The position numbers and the translations under genes were made by a program. DNA of 64,000 bases from Nectonema munidae (Eukaryota > Nematomorpha > Nectonematoida > Nectonematidae): assembly GCA_030549495.1 (NCBI GenBank), contig JAUIRK010000054.1:248001-312000 (forward strand). The letters run 5' to 3'. A model generated the notes under the pieces. The model was not told where the DNA came from, did not search any database, and saw only the letters and a program-made list of their open reading frames with translations. The stretch's first letter is position 1. Each line of letters begins with the position of its first letter. Positions 1 through 13,400 of this stretch are shown piece by piece.

Positions 1-1
1 A

Positions 2-53
2 AGAGCATTTAGAAGATTTTTTGAAGCAATTTCCGGTGGTCTTTTATTACAAA
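2..53 (+). CDS. ZFR: ZFR-like gene, partial exon (DZF domain)
   Basis: Seventeen codons plus one base are in the window, reading RAFRRFFEAISGGLLLQ. It ends at a strong donor (caaa|GTAAGG) in phase 1. The spliced codon with the next exon is AAT, giving GLLLQN-KYILLDPCEK. The exon starts left of the window. Confidence 0.8.
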
Positions 54-2263
54 GTAAGGATCTTTTATCCTCATCCGCTTCATCTTCAAGAGAGGTTGAA
101 TCGAACATGAGCCAAGATTCACCTATGTGTTTATTCAGGGGCGTATGCAGAAAACGAAATGAGGCGACTGAAAGAGTTTATATTTATTTTTCGAGGATAA
201 CTTCTGGCAAATTCATTAGCCAATTCAACTTCTAAATTTATAATACAACTGCCATATGGAAAACAGGAATAGCCCCTTTGCCCTCTCTGGATCCGCCCGT
301 TTATTAGTCGTTGAATTAAAAAAACCGAACACTTATGATATGAAAAATAAAATACTTTTGTTTGGACCTTTAAAAATAATATCAGTACTTATGGCAACAT
401 TTGATTTTAATACGCGCTATAGACTCGAAATCATGGTTCTGTCTCTCTAGAAAAGTGTTTGATCAAATAGTCTTTTTCTATAAAGCAAACACAAATATGT
501 ATATTCCCGAATAAAAAGCCTGGCATAATTTGAAAAAGACTCATATAGAGTGGGCTTATCCTTTTAGCAAACACTTGTCATAGCTTGCTACTATATTCCT
601 TGTTTCCTGAACTAACAATTCTTAAATACAAATGTATTCGATGCCCCACTATTCATCATAATTTTATTAAATCATCTTCATCTATATATTTTAACCATTT
701 AAATAAATTGATTCTAACAGATAAATACATTTTACTGGATCCCTGCGAAAAAACAGAAGTTGATGTCTTGCAGAAGTTAAGTCAACAGGAGAAAGAAGAC
801 ATTACTGCTTCTGCCCAGGTATGATTCCTCTTCCATTTTATCATAACTACTTTCACCAACGTCAACATAATTTTATACTGTATATCATTTTTAAGTCTGT
901 TTCGTTTTTTGAGATTGTATTCCGTCTTTCTAAAACACAAAGTAGAATTACAAAAGGATGAAATGGTAGAAGTAAAATGTATTACACCTTAATAAAACGT
1001 GTTTTTAGGGCCCATTACTGCATCTCGACCAATATTATAAAAAGCGTGTAAATAAAAATATAAAAGGTTTTTTCTTATATTTATTCAAGGATATCATAAA
1101 AGATGCATTTAGTAGTCTCCATTTTATTTTGTTATTTTGTTCTTATTTTTAAAACATTTTTTCATTCAAGTTTTAAATATTTTATGTACTCGAGTTTTTC
1201 AACTCATATGGTCTAACTCGTTCAAAGTATTTATGTTTGTATAAACTCATAAAAATACTACGTCATTCTTTTTCTCCCATTTTCCTCAAATCAACATGAC
1301 CAAGATAAAGTTTGCAAAGAAATTAAAAAACGTGTTCTGAGAAAACAGCACATAAATTAGTTACTTTTCTTTTTTTGGATGTTTTAATAATTTTGTTTTT
1401 TTTTCTAAAATTCATGTCAAGTTAATTTAAGTGTATCAGTGTGTGGGACTCTAATGTGAATATGTATGCATTCGTATGTATGTATGTATGTCTATATGTT
1501 TTTTCTGTCAGATGTATATTAATACAAATAAATTAGAACGTTTGTGCCAAGAATGTATAGGTAAAACTATGTAATCTCAACACAAATTCTAATACTAACA
1601 ACAATAATGCTAATTCTAGATTAATCCTACGCCCGACAATAGGCTTCCAAAACTGTAGACATTAAGACCCATTTAGAAGTTGGTTGAGCGCTTGTCAATC
1701 AATTATTGTGCAAATTGAAGAAAAAATTTGAATTGAGCTGGTTTGGACCTCTATATTACGTAGGGTGAATCGAAATTACGCCAAAAAGAACAAAAGAAGG
1801 ATATTTGTGTACGTACAGGTAGTTTTGATTACAACACTAACCAGTTATAGACCACAGTCAACATATGTCGACTTTACAAAAACGTGAATCGTCTGCTTTA
1901 TACTATATATCGTCTGATTATTCTGGTCGATAACGGAAATCAATCACGAACAACGAAACACAAAAGATATCTGTAGCTGGAAAACTTATTGAAGAAAAAA
2001 AGGTAGTTCAGCGAGTGTTGTCATTGTGAGTGTGATGCGAGAGAATGAAGCGAATTCTGCATACAAAATTTTAATTTGTATTATTTTAGCACGCTCTTCG
2101 CTTGATTGCCTTTTCCCAGATACACAAAGTTCTGGCTTTAGATGAATCCCAGATTTCAGATTTCAAGTTTCCATTGAAGAGACCGTTCAACAACAACACC
2201 CATTGCGATGATGGCGAAGATGAAGACGAATTTATTGATAAAAATAAAAATAAAGTCGATTAA
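2..2263 (+). CDS. ZFR: ZFR/ILF3-like zinc-finger RNA-binding protein, 3' end (three exons, DZF domain)
   Basis: The 3' end of a gene for a double-stranded-RNA-binding protein of the ZFR/ILF3 (NF90) family, which act in RNA processing and transcript stability as DZF-domain dimers. Exons by splice site and phase are 2-53 (donor GTAAGG, phase 1), 721-818 (acceptor ttctaacag, donor GTATGA, phase 0) and 2090-2263 (acceptor ttattttag, stop TAA). Joined, they give the ordered motifs AFRRFFEAI, GLLLQ, DPCEK, EKEDITASAQ, HALRLIAF and QIHKVLALD. This is the order of the last third of the DZF domain in ZFR and ILF3, where human ZFR has EDITASAQ and QIHKVLGMD. ILF2 lacks the HKVL segment, which argues against that paralogue. 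The tail is short and acidic then basic (DDGEDEDEF, KNKNK). The 5' part lies left of the window. The choice of ZFR over ILF3 is inference. Confidence 0.85.
136..298. mobile_element. CAGGGGCG-type non-autonomous hAT-like MITE in a ZFR-like gene intron
   Basis: A 163-bp insertion begins CAGGGGCGTATGC and ends GGATCCGCCC, the diverged inverted termini typical of CAGGGGCGGATC-type hAT MITEs. It is flanked on both sides by an identical GTTTATT (129-135 and 299-305), a 7-bp match of what is normally an 8-bp target duplication. It has no coding capacity and sits inside the intron between the first two visible exons of the ZFR-like gene. Confidence 0.65.
721..818 (+). CDS. ZFR: ZFR-like gene, exon (DPCEK / EDITASAQ motifs)
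   Basis: A 98-nt exon entered in phase 1 and left in phase 0. It carries LLDPCEKTEVDVLQ and SQQEKEDITASAQ. The DPCEK and EDITASAQ blocks are hallmarks of the C-terminal DZF domain of ZFR and ILF3. Acceptor and donor are both consensus. Confidence 0.9.
1465..1745 (+). repeat. Dispersed repeat, copy 1 (inverted partner at 21366-21560)
   Basis: This segment shares a collinear series of blocks with the reverse complement of 21366-21560. The blocks include a GTATGTATGTATG tract, TTTGTG(C/T)CAAGAA, GGCTTCCAAAA / GGGTTTCCAAAA, and GCGCTTGTCAAT...TGCAAATTGAAGAAAA. It is clearly a diverged interspersed repeat. The family is unknown and no open frame is evident. Confidence 0.6.
1844..1934. repeat. Small palindromic repeat (GTTATCGACC family), copy 1
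   Basis: A 91-bp unit with inverted ends, GTTATAGACCACAG at the left and CTGGTCGATAAC at the right. Inside are a near-palindrome around CATATG and a CGTCTGCTTTATACT block. Related units occur at 50083-50166 (opposite orientation) and, partially, at 63930-64000. It is too short to code and is probably a MITE or fold-back of unknown superfamily. Confidence 0.65.
2090..2263 (+). CDS. ZFR: ZFR-like gene, terminal exon
   Basis: A 58-codon exon including the stop, starting at an acceptor (attttag|CAC) in phase 0. HALRLIAFSQIHKVLALD aligns with the end of the ZFR/ILF3 DZF domain. A hydrophilic tail with DDGEDEDEF and KNKNKVD follows. An internal cag at 2118 could be mistaken for the acceptor, but using it would drop the conserved HALRLIAF helix. 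Confidence 0.9.
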   Translation, partial: HALRLIAFSQIHKVLALDESQISDFKFPLKRPFNNNTHCDDGEDEDEFIDKNKNKVD

Positions 2264-4340
2264 TCGTGGCTCTTGCTTCGCCTCAGCGAGTTAATTAAGT
2301 GAACATTGATATAAATCCAAAGTGCATATGAAATTTTATATTTATTCATTTATTTCAAAATGGTGGTATCTTTGCAAAATACTTCTTTGTTTCATCGATT
2401 TGTGGTCATTCAAATCAAGAATGTATGTACCCATTTTCGTAAGCCTTAAGGACTTGAATACCCGTAAAAATGATTCTTTTAGCCGTAAGAAGACATTTTT
2501 ATCTGCTCTTAGCGTAATGTAAACGTTTATTAAGAAAGTAAATACATGCGCACACAACAAATACAAATTTTCTCAGGAACAAAAAATGTTCACAATTGTC
2601 CTGCAATACGTGGTAGGATTGAAAAATAATGAGAATGTCTGTAGATATCATTTACCTTGTTTAGAAAAGGGGTAACTAAAATATCTTTAAATATATGGAG
2701 ATACGCCCTTTTTACTGATATGAAATAGTTGCTATATTGTGAATTCTTAACCCTAATTACGCTGAGATTCAGAGTACTGGGAGTTGTAGGTCCGTACTAC
2801 TTTTGTGGATTGTATTTCAAAAAATACTGATTGGTATGGTACCAAACTTTATAGAAATACTGTCTAGCTTTCCAACTAAGTATAGAAAATCATTATTATT
2901 CATTTTGAAAATATAAGTTTGTGTTTTTATCGGTATATAATAATTTGGGGCTATTTGGCGCTAAATAATAATTAGGGGCTATCGGGACAATTTATATCCA
3001 ACTAATGATTCTCACAAGAGTAAGTTCAAAATAGTGTAATCTGCTAGCCCAAAGAGCGTGGACGAAGTTTAGATCACATGACAACATAAAAATTTTCTTG
3101 TCAAAATGAACCTTAGTGAAAGTTAGAAAAATTTGCCAAGTTTCATTGAAAAAGGTTTGCTAGTTCTGGAGATATCTACGATTCTTCGATGCTTGAGATA
3201 CTAAACGGCGAGTTTTATATGCTGGTTAAAATTAAGTAAACTAGAAAAAGATTACAAGTTAATCCTTAACCCATTTAGTACCAATGTTGCCAAAGAGAAC
3301 TTTTTTTTCTCTCGCGAGTTTGAATTCTATTCAAAACCAGAGTTGGTCGCTTCTTTTGGGAACATTGGTACTAAATGTAAATGGGTTAAACTCGACAGGA
3401 AATAGAAAGATTAAATGAGATCATATCGAAGTAAGATTGCAATGATCACAAGAATATAATAACATCTGAAATTGCTTCATATTTCATGGAATTTTTATTT
3501 TCTAAAGCACTAAGTAAACACATGAACAAGAAATTAAGGCTAGGCAAAGAATTGTATTCGTATTTCGAACACATATGTTAAATTAAATGTCAAAATGGTT
3601 TCCATTAATGACTATAAGCTTTATATGTTATGCTTTTTCCCTAGTGTCGATTTTATATTTTAAAATGTCTTTATATTAATCATGTCTACGCATTAATATT
3701 ATAGCATTAAAAGTTCAAGTGAAACTTATACTGATAAAACTTTTCTTACATTGTTTATAACTTACTCTTTGAAAACATTTCACTTGAACTAGTAATGCTA
3801 TATAATACATTTGTGATAGATTTCTTGAATAAGAATATTTATTTTAAATTATGTTTATTTCCTTTTTTCAAAAAATGTATGTAAATTTACTCATTCCAAA
3901 AAGTAATTAAAAATGCTATATTTTAAGCGAGTTATAGAAATAATTTTGAAACTATTTTATTATTCGGATTGCACAACAATATTTGGCGAATCAAACTTTC
4001 CCAAAAAAACAAATTCATTTTATGTTAAATCATAAATATTTTCGTATTTATTAAACAAATAAATAATTGCGTTTTAACTATGTATAAATAATGCACATAC
4101 GCATATATATTTATATATGTCAATAGAATACGTTTTTTTAATATGCACATATGTCGCGATAGCTGGAATGTAGATGGAAAATCAACCAATTGGCCCAAAA
4201 ATTTTTATCTTATAGATTAAAATTTTTACTTTTATCTAGGTCATTATTGTAAACATAAAATGCTTTTGGCTCTTTATATATAATAGGTAATATGATAAAC
4301 ATCTGTACAAGAAAAGACAAAAATCTTTTGGCGCCTTTTT
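2264..4340. other. Spacer between two convergent genes
   Basis: This holds the 3' untranslated regions of the plus-strand ZFR-like gene and the minus-strand tomosyn gene. The only structured element recognised is the TTAA-flanked hairpin at 3270-3385. A minus-strand AATAAA at about 4045-4050 is a candidate tomosyn polyadenylation signal. No coding exon was found. Confidence 0.5.
3270..3385. mobile_element. piggyBac-type hairpin MITE, TTAA-flanked
   Basis: A 116-bp near-perfect hairpin. The left arm begins CCCATTTAGTACCAATGTT and the right arm ends AACATTGGTACTAAATG, then TAAATGGG. It is flanked exactly by TTAA on both sides (3266-3269 and 3386-3389). TTAA duplication with CCC/GGG termini is the piggyBac signature. 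A decayed relative lies near 60497-60622. Confidence 0.75.
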
Positions 4341-4478
4341 TCAAAATTGATACCATTTTTTATCTTTATACTTAAGCATTAAATCATGAGCGTTTTTTGA
4401 AAATGCTTTTGAATGTTCTTCCATTGCTGCAGTTCGATCTTCAACACCCGCCAATTTTTCGCCGCGTTCAAGTGCTGC
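4341..4478 (-). CDS. STXBP5: Tomosyn terminal exon: R-SNARE motif
   Basis: Forty-five codons plus TGA. LERGEKLAGVEDRTAAM contains the zero-layer arginine (EDR) of R-SNAREs. The exon ends KYKDKKWYQF, essentially the same C-terminus as vertebrate tomosyn. There is no membrane anchor, as expected for tomosyn. Acceptor is aaatttag, phase 0. Confidence 0.95.
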   Translation of the reverse strand, partial: AALERGEKLAGVEDRTAAMEEHSKAFSKNAHDLMLKYKDKKWYQF

Positions 4479-7400
4479 CTAAATTTTTACAAATGAATGA
4501 ATACACATGAAAGAGGAAGGACGATGCTTACATTTTTTAGCTTAGACATTTCACTGGTCAAACCGGTAGACTGTTTTGTGGTTTCGTTTAATGCGCACGC
4601 TTTGACACCTGTTTTTGGCGACGGCAAATATGATTTTGTGCAGACTCCAACTGTGAAATAAAGATATAATCCAAATTTTTTTCAAGTCATCAAGAGAGCG
4701 AAGGATAGGAAGGGCGATGCGACTGGCGCATAATAATATGAAACATAAATCCAAGCATAAATGTCAAATCAGACACAGGGATAAACGAAGGTTAATGTTG
4801 TAATATTTAATTAGTTATAACATAAGATGAAAACAAGCTAAAAAGATTTAAGCAAACAGAAGTACCCATTGTGCAGTACAAGCTGGGTGACAACGATAAG
4901 CATATTAGTTAGATATTCTTAGTTTAAAAAAATGACATTCAGGCGCAATTTTTGAGAAGATCCTACAAACCCGCGGAGGTTGGCCTGCCGGCGCAGTACT
5001 CTAGTATATACCAAATAAATTGACCTAAAAGAAAAAATTTCATAAAAAAAATTTGGAATCTGTAATTTTTTGGAAAAATTTTCTTTTTATTGAAAAATCA
5101 ATTAATAAAATTTATTTAATGACCCTCGCAGAAGTAGTGTAGACTTTTTGCCCACTCTAATTTGTTATCTCAGACACATATTTTAATACAAAAAGTTGTT
5201 ATACTCTTTTTTTTTAATTTATAGCTTTACATTACATTTTGGTATGAATTTATCATATATGACAATTTGAAACGTAGACGAGTCGAACAAATTCATATTG
5301 TTAAACTGTCAACAAAACTTTCGAGCAAGAATTGAGCTTGGCTCAATTTTAAACGCTATAATTGTCGCTATCGAAAAACTACTCTTTCTCCAAAGCGGTA
5401 CCGACAAAAGCAGAAACTCAGCTTCTTGAAAGTTTATTGAAAAACACTTTTTGAGCAGGATTGAAATCATTTTAGCGAAGTGGGCATATCATTTTTGAGT
5501 GTATTTTACATATAATTTTTTTACAAAATCACATCTTGTTCCACCAGTTCTTTTGCCATGATGAGTGAGATAACAAAATTATTTCGAAGTGGAAGCTTGC
5601 TCAATAGGAGTTGATGTTTCATATCCATAGGATGCTAGAGAGTTCGAATGCCGCTTGGGAAAGATGAACTATTTTCATGGATCTTCAGATAACAAAAGAG
5701 CCAAACATTAAAAATACCTCCTCTTCTAACATGTGGATAAGAATGAGGATCATTATGCCTCGCCCCAAATATACTTATTTAGTTCAAATGTTGTGAAGAA
5801 AGAATGTAGACCACCTTGAAATTTTTCTTTGCATCCCTCTTTGGTATATAAGGAGTGAGAGAATCATGTTCCGCGTAGAGAAATTTGTTTGCGCATTCTG
5901 CAAAATCCAAATTTTTCAAGGCATATGATATAAGATATGATCTGCAAGTTCCACAAATTGATATATTGTGATCTAGAGACCATTTGCAAAGATCGCAATC
6001 CATGAAAAATCTATCGACAAATATTCCACTACCTTTAGGAACTTTGGAGTCTGTAACAAGCCTTTTGAAAATAGAGTTTCCAGAAAAATACTGTCGATTC
6101 GGAAAACCTTTCCCTCTTATGTTAATTATGTAGCAAATTTTTCAATTTTTAGTAAAGGTACCGTGGGTGTGTTTTCATTGACAAGGCACTGATGTACCGC
6201 TAATTCGAAACTATGAACAAATTGGTATCGATGAGGAATCGAACCCAAAGGCTTCCGTGCTGAGTCCATCATCTCAACCAACCTACCATGCCATGACACC
6301 CATAGAATATGCTGTAGTGGATACGTCAATTTAGTTTTCAAAAAACTTAAGTTATGCTCTAAAATTTTTTAGTTTTTGTTGAAGCTCTATAACTTTTTTT
6401 CCCTAAAAGTTATATAAAAGGCAAATCATTGCAAAATGTTAAAAGTGATTATTTTACTTTTTGTAGCTTGCACCAATTTAGCTTTAAAGTATTTTTGAAA
6501 GATGCTGAGAAAAATGAAGTAATGCGATCTTAATTTATTGTTTGCACAATTTTATCTTTATTTCATACCCTTTTTTGAGGGTCTAACTAACTCACGCTTA
6601 TTCTTATACAGTAAAAAGAATGAAAAAAATTCTAATACCAAGTTTTCTAAATTTAGTTCTGCTTTACATTTTTGATAGAAATTACCTCAGAAAAGTTGTG
6701 TAATTTGGATGTGTTTTTTTTAATTTATTTTTCCCAATGATACATTTTTTCATTTTTTTGGAAGGAACAACTGAAAATTAATGAATGCTTTTTTTCATTC
6801 AATAAAATTTTTTACACATAATTTGGAGATGGTGCGCATCTATTTTTAAACTAGTGTATATGCGATATGCAAATTTAATTAAAATATTTTCGCTGGAAGT
6901 ATAGTATTTAAATTTCACCAATTTTGTAAAAAAATATAAAATAATCTTATAAATTTAGGTATGCGTTGAATACACTCTATTTTAAGGGATTGCTTGAATA
7001 TTTGGTCTCCCGTGGTATTTCCAGACCACTAATTTTGAAAATTACAAAATAAAATTTCGCCCCCAATAATTTTGAGGATGTGCGCGTGTGTATATCTTGC
7101 TATTTATATAGCAATAAAAGTGGTCGAACATGCATGGTAGTGGTAGTCTTAAACTTCTAAAAAATTCTTCTTAAACTTCTTCGAAATGCGAAATATGTCA
7201 ACGCATGGTAGACGCTCTAATTTTCATAGATGAATACTTACTAAATATTCGTGGAAATGTAAGCAGATTTTTACGATTTTTTCTCAAATTAGGTATAGAA
7301 AATTTGATTGAGGAGAAATTAACACTTTGATCAAATCCCATACATTCAGCATATCATGCTCAAATCCGCCTTTTTTACAAAGACATCGGTTTGGCGCTTT

Positions 7401-10400
7401 GACATGACTCAACGTATTGGGCCAATTCAATTTGCACACACAACAAAAATTTCAGAAGATGTTGGGGTGTTGGTGATAGGCTCGTAAAAAAGTCAATGAG
7501 ATCGTATGACTGTATGAGGTAGGAAAATGTTTGAAGTAAACTGAAAGTAGATTGTTTTTTGACAGCTAAATATACGTAGGAATTTCTTTTCACGCTTACG
7601 TGCATGCGTTATTGCTCTCGGGAAAGTGAGGACGAGCTTCGAATGTGGAAAAATGATGATTAGTTACAACTCAAGTTGAGACGTACCCCCTAAACATTAA
7701 CAAAGAAGCTCTAACTCTCTCATTTACATCGTAAATCAGTAAGAGATTCCCTATGAAATAAATGTAAAAAATAATACAAAGTTCTTGTCTGTCAAATTCT
7801 GCGTTTCTATTCGTTCCAAATATGCCAGCAAAGAAGCTCTGTTTCGGTGGTTCTGGCGTAGTGACATCCTCCAAATACAACCTCCCATACAACTCGTCGA
7901 GCTTAGAGCTAAAAAAGGAGGCTAGTTCAGTGAAAAGAGCGCTACGCACAAATAAAAAGAGCGCCTACTGAATCGCTTTCGAGATTGTGAACTTTTGTAT
8001 TTCTGAGGATGAGCGCTGATACAAACCCATTCCGTTGTCACAACAACAAAAATGGCCGTACTCCATGTGCATCAGCTGCTTTGGAAGGGAATCGCCGAGT
8101 TGAGAAGAAAATAAGTGACGCAAGTTCGGAATGGATAAAACATTTATTTGTAGATTTGACAAAAGCACGACTAAACAAGGATACCCTGTTGAAAAAAGAA
8201 AATATTTATACACGGTTAAACTTGTATCTGCCGCAAGTGAAAGAATCGGTGAAATCTTGTTTGAATCCCTCAAGTTACTTCTATTGTTCAAGTTTTGTAT
8301 ATAGCACAACTCTTTTTATTCTGAATACAGGCTGATATCCAGAACACACTCAAAACTTCACCCCTAATACGGGATGACATCCGGCATTATTAGGACTTGA
8401 ATGTGAAGTCTACGTTCCTTCTTCACTGTAAGAGCTATTCCCTCCGATTTCTGCTTTAATTTGAAAAAGACTCATAGAGTGGGAGTATTCTTTTTGATAA
8501 CGATTTGTCATTCTGTCTTATTGTATTGCTCGCTTACTTTATATATCCAATTGTAAACGTGCGAACATCCCAAATAAAGACTATAAAAAGACCTTTCTTT
8601 CTAAAACATATATTGACAAAAATATTTTTAAAGATGTCCAAAAAAGATTTAAATGATGGAAAAAATGACATGGAAGATCTTCAACATTACTACAACTAAA
8701 GTGCGACCATCGTGTATAGTCAAAAAACTTTCGCACATTTTGGCAACTAAACCTATTTTGTTTTTAAACTACTGGCGTGAAAGGATTGCAAAGGAGTGAT
8801 GTAATAACGTATGAGATACCGGAAATGCTGATGACGTTTGCTCGTGTTGCTTTGACGTGTGGGTTTTCAGAAGAAATCAACTTGGCTCGATAGACGTAGG
8901 TTTGCGAAGGCAACGCCACAATCACTGCCTGCTCTTCAGACACCACAATCACGGAATCGATGTCTGAGGCATTTTCTTGTGACGTGCTAGGAGACAAATT
9001 GCGACTAGATGGAGTAGAGTCTGAAAAACGTGAATAAGGAGATTGCAAACGTTGTTCACATGAAAAACGATATGGATAAAGAACGAACAGTGAAACGACT
9101 CCATAAGAAAGACGAGAGTCGATAAATTTAAAATTACATTTATGAATGAAAAAATAACTAAAATTTTTCTCTTTCTATCTTTCTAAAAAATTATAAAACT
9201 TTCATGTAAAATATTTTTATCTAGTACTTACCAATTCAAAATAAATATACTTCAAATCTTAATTATCTTGGAAATAAAAAAAAGTGTTAAATTTTTTTTC
9301 TAGATGCATTCTTTTTAAATTTTCAGTTGAAAACTTTTTACCTTTTGACAAGTAACAAAATATTTAAAATGTGAACAAATTTAAAAATATTTAAAAATAA
9401 AATACAGTTTAAAAAATTAAAAATCAAACATTGATAATTTTTAATGGTTATTTTTAAATTGATATATATAATAGTATTTTTATCCTTTTATTTAAAATGA
9501 TTGTATTCGTTGTGTAAATCAAAAAATTTAAGATTTTACAAAATGAAATAAAACTTAAATTTTAAGGAATAGAAAAGAAATAAAAAATCGCAAAAAACAT
9601 TTTCCTTGCTTCAGTAAAAACATGAACTAATTAAGATGAAAATGATTTCAAAAATAAAAATGCATTTTTACAACCTCTCTGCAAATATTTCCAATCGACA
9701 TCAATAAATGTCAAAATTACTCCATTTTAAATAGAAAAACTTTGCCAATATCAATACAAGTAGTGACCACTTTTTATCATGTACGTGGTGGTGGTAAAAA
9801 TACCACAGCGACAATTTCCAAAAAATAGCAAGAAAATGTCTATGTATTAAAAAAGAGGGTTTTGATTCAATATGCATTTTGATTCTTTTTCTGCATTGAG
9901 AAAGGAACCTACCTTTTTTCATTTAATAACGCCAACATTCATTGAATATTAGACCCAGTAAAAATGAACACTCGGGTTATATTGACTACAAATTGACTGA
10001 CCAGCCGTATACTTTTAACTAACTCAGGGCGTCGCAACTTTTTTATTATTACAAAAATCATTTATAGTTATTTTCACTGTTTTTCTCTCTCTAAAGGTTA
10101 TATAAATCGATAATAATACTTCACTATTACTCTTTTATGAAAAAACGAACCCCATCTATCTTATCCTATTCCTGATTTGTCTCAGAAAAAATCAAAAATA
10201 AATTTTACTTTGTGTATTATTCTATATAGAAGCATTATTATTCACTAAAAAAAGAGCAAAACTTTATTGATACGAAAATTAAACAACAAACGATAAATTT
10301 TCAATCACTATGGTGTTCAACGTATCACCCCTTTCTGCAAATTATGTTAATTAAGTTGTTTTGTAACGTTCGCACCCATCCTTTCGGATATCGTGGCCCG

Positions 10401-13400
10401 CCCGGAATGCTGAGTCCAAGTCTAACTGGACTTTCCATCCCACTAAACACCTATCGGCCCTTGTTACAAAAGAATAGCTATACCTTATTATATATATTAT
10501 TTTACAAGAATTTATGTGACAATATATAAATACAACTGAGTGAAAGATACAATCCTAACGCTAACGCTCCCAATTTGGGAAACAAACTTATTGTCTAGTG
10601 ATAGCTTGATTACTAACCACGTAGAATCGCGTCGCTAGAGCACTACCTAACCGTAAAAACCTTTGAATTCTTCAGAGGAAACCAGGGTAAAAAACCAGCA
10701 CTGCAAATTATCTATTTTATTTTAAAGTTACAGAGATATACTGCTGCCTAAGGCATATGAAGGGAGATGATATATATTTTTAAAAAATGACAAACATATA
10801 CTCCAGTCATAAGGCGTCGCGTATACAAATTAAGATATTTCCATTCGAAGGCTTTATTTACCATATGTTGGCTTTTTGTAAATATTGCAGTATACAGAAA
10901 ACTGTAAAGGTAGAAATTATGCATTTTTCCCTCTTCTAAGGCAAATGAGAAGAATATTGATATTATAAATGTGCTATATATATAAGATGAATGCGAATTT
11001 TCGGATTATGTTTTCAAAATTCGAACTTTTTATGATACTATATTAAAGTAGAGAGTACTTTGAAATTTACATGGTAGCAGTTTTAACTAATCTATCTGGA
11101 GATCCTAAAATTACTTCACCAGTTGAAATTGTCGTTATAATAAAATCTTTTCTTTTACGTCTCACGTAACAATAGTAAATTAAGTATAGGACTTAGTAGC
11201 AATTAAGTAAATAGGTGAAAAGTTTAGTAAAACTAGAAAAACTAAAATGATTAGTTAAAGCGGCATTTAAAAATTTGCAAAAATAATTTCAGTTATACTT
11301 TCACTTAATCGCTATGCCAAATGTGATCCCTGCAATGTCACTTTTTGGATTGAGGAATCTAGAGCAATGCGTCGGGAAAGAGAAAATAAATGGAAGTTAT
11401 GCCAACGAACCTGATTTGAAAACGAATTTGGATTTGAGAGCGTTCGTTGAAGATGATAAAGAAGTTTGCAGGTTGGAGTCATCACGAGATCCGCCAAAAC
11501 TTAACACAGGACGCAGGAAGTTCTTCTTTGTGTTTTTGCCATGGAAAAATTCAATGCTCAAAATTGGCCCCACCAAACGCAAAACAGACGCTAAACAGTG
11601 AAAGAGCAGAGGATACAAGCATTCGTGGCGTGGTGTAGTTTCGCATTACATGTGAGTGACTGCGTCACTTTCTCTTCTTTGCGAATCGGAGGTATCGTTA
11701 GAGACACGACAAAAACAGAACCAAAATCAGTTCCGATCCAAAGCGAAGGGGATGGAAATAGATCTTAAGTAGAAAAATCGACTCTGTTTGATTGGATTGA
11801 AAAGATGCAAAAAATTTAAGTACCGCCAAACGTGTTTATAGTGAATTCCACAAAAAAATTTTATGGCAGAAGAAAAAAATTCTGCAAGAATAAGTTGAAA
11901 AGCTTGAATAAATTTTTAAACTTGTCATCTTTTTGTAACAAACTTGTAACAGTCAAAATTTTTATTTATGCAATTGGCTATAAGAGACCATTTATTTAAG
12001 GTAAGCCCATTCCAGTAAAAAATAGAATTTGGCCATTTGCACTTTCAGTAGAAAATATAACTTTAGCAGTCACCTGTCTATAGCCGCCACTTTAAGACAT
12101 CCCCTTTCAACTTATAAGGGTAAAAAACTTACACTAAAGAACGGTCATCTGTTTTTTATTTAGGGGCAAAATGACCGTGGACACAATTTGCAAGGACAAA
12201 ATGTCAACATTTGTCCGTCCATCTTATGTCCATCGGTATTTTGTCTGTTCCATTTTCAAAATATTTTTTGGCATTTTGCTAGCACACCGAATATTTTATA
12301 CACTAAAAGTGACATAAGTAGAACTAGTCGGCTAAGTTGAATATTCGTTGGTATCGAAGTAAATCAGCTGTGCGATCTCTTCGGCTGTCAACTTTTACTT
12401 TGTCTACTTTGATCACACAAGGAATTCGATCTTTTGAAAATTAATCAAATAAAAAGTACACATGTGTACATATTTAGATAATTTGAAATAGACGAGGATT
12501 TAAGTGTAGGGCTTACTTTAATAAATTGGTGATGTAGAAAACATCACAACATGTTAAATTTAGCTAACGTTACCCTATTAATCAAGGATAAGATACAAGA
12601 TTAGATTTTTTCTTGATTCAAAGCAAGATGTATAGAGTAAAAACTTGAATCAATAAAAAGTAAAAAGAATAGTACCATTTGAATGAGTGATGGATGTTTT
12701 TTATAATAAAAGAAAAATTCGAGAAGGACAAAAGATACCTTCTCGAAGGACAAAAGTTTCTGTGAATAAGAGACACGTGATAATTCCAGACTTTTTGAAT
12801 GTGGAAGGGTTAGTAGAGGATGAGGCATTTGTATCATCTTCTGTTGTCATGTTGATGAATGGATTTGAATTGGAGTTTGTGGCTAAAGTGCTTTGTAAAT
12901 TGCTCTCACTTTTAGTTGCTTCATAGAAAAAAGGTTATTCAAAAAAGGATGTGTAATTTAACAAAGGATTCCGAAAGATCAGCATTGCCAACTCAATTAT
13001 ATCAAAAAATAGAACAGTGAAACGGTATAATGTATGATGATGTAGATGTATAAAAGAAGCATTAGTGAGCGCTTTCTCTTTAGCGCATTCAAGTGGGCGT
13101 TTTTGAATTCTTAGCGGGCGCTTAAATCTTTATTTTTAAATAAAGTTTTTATTAAATCTAGGATTGAAAAACCCTGAGAATGATTTCCCTAAACTTTTTC
13201 ATAAAGTCATGTAAAATCTTTGTAGCGAAGACCCTCATATAATGAACACTTTTATTGTATATCCCTGGGGGAGAGAAGTTTGTATGCATGCTTACATATA
13301 TTTCATAAAGTCTTGAGTGACCGAGAAACATACTTTTTTGTAACTATGCTATTAAAGATTCCTAGCTTATGCTTAAATTTATCCAAGTTTATGATTCGAA

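Noticed and set aside
2118-2120. Alternative acceptor cag for the last ZFR-like exon
   Set aside because: Using it would delete HALRLIAFSQ, which is conserved in ZFR and ILF3. The acceptor at 2088-2089 keeps it in phase.
5270-5450. Possible mariner transposase N-terminus on the plus strand
   Set aside because: RVEQIHIVKL is suggestive, but no helix-turn-helix continuation, catalytic motifs or inverted repeats could be found.
8009-8335. Plus-strand open frame of 108 codons
   Set aside because: It is antisense to the tomosyn exon at 7969-8185, which has matching motifs and splice phases.
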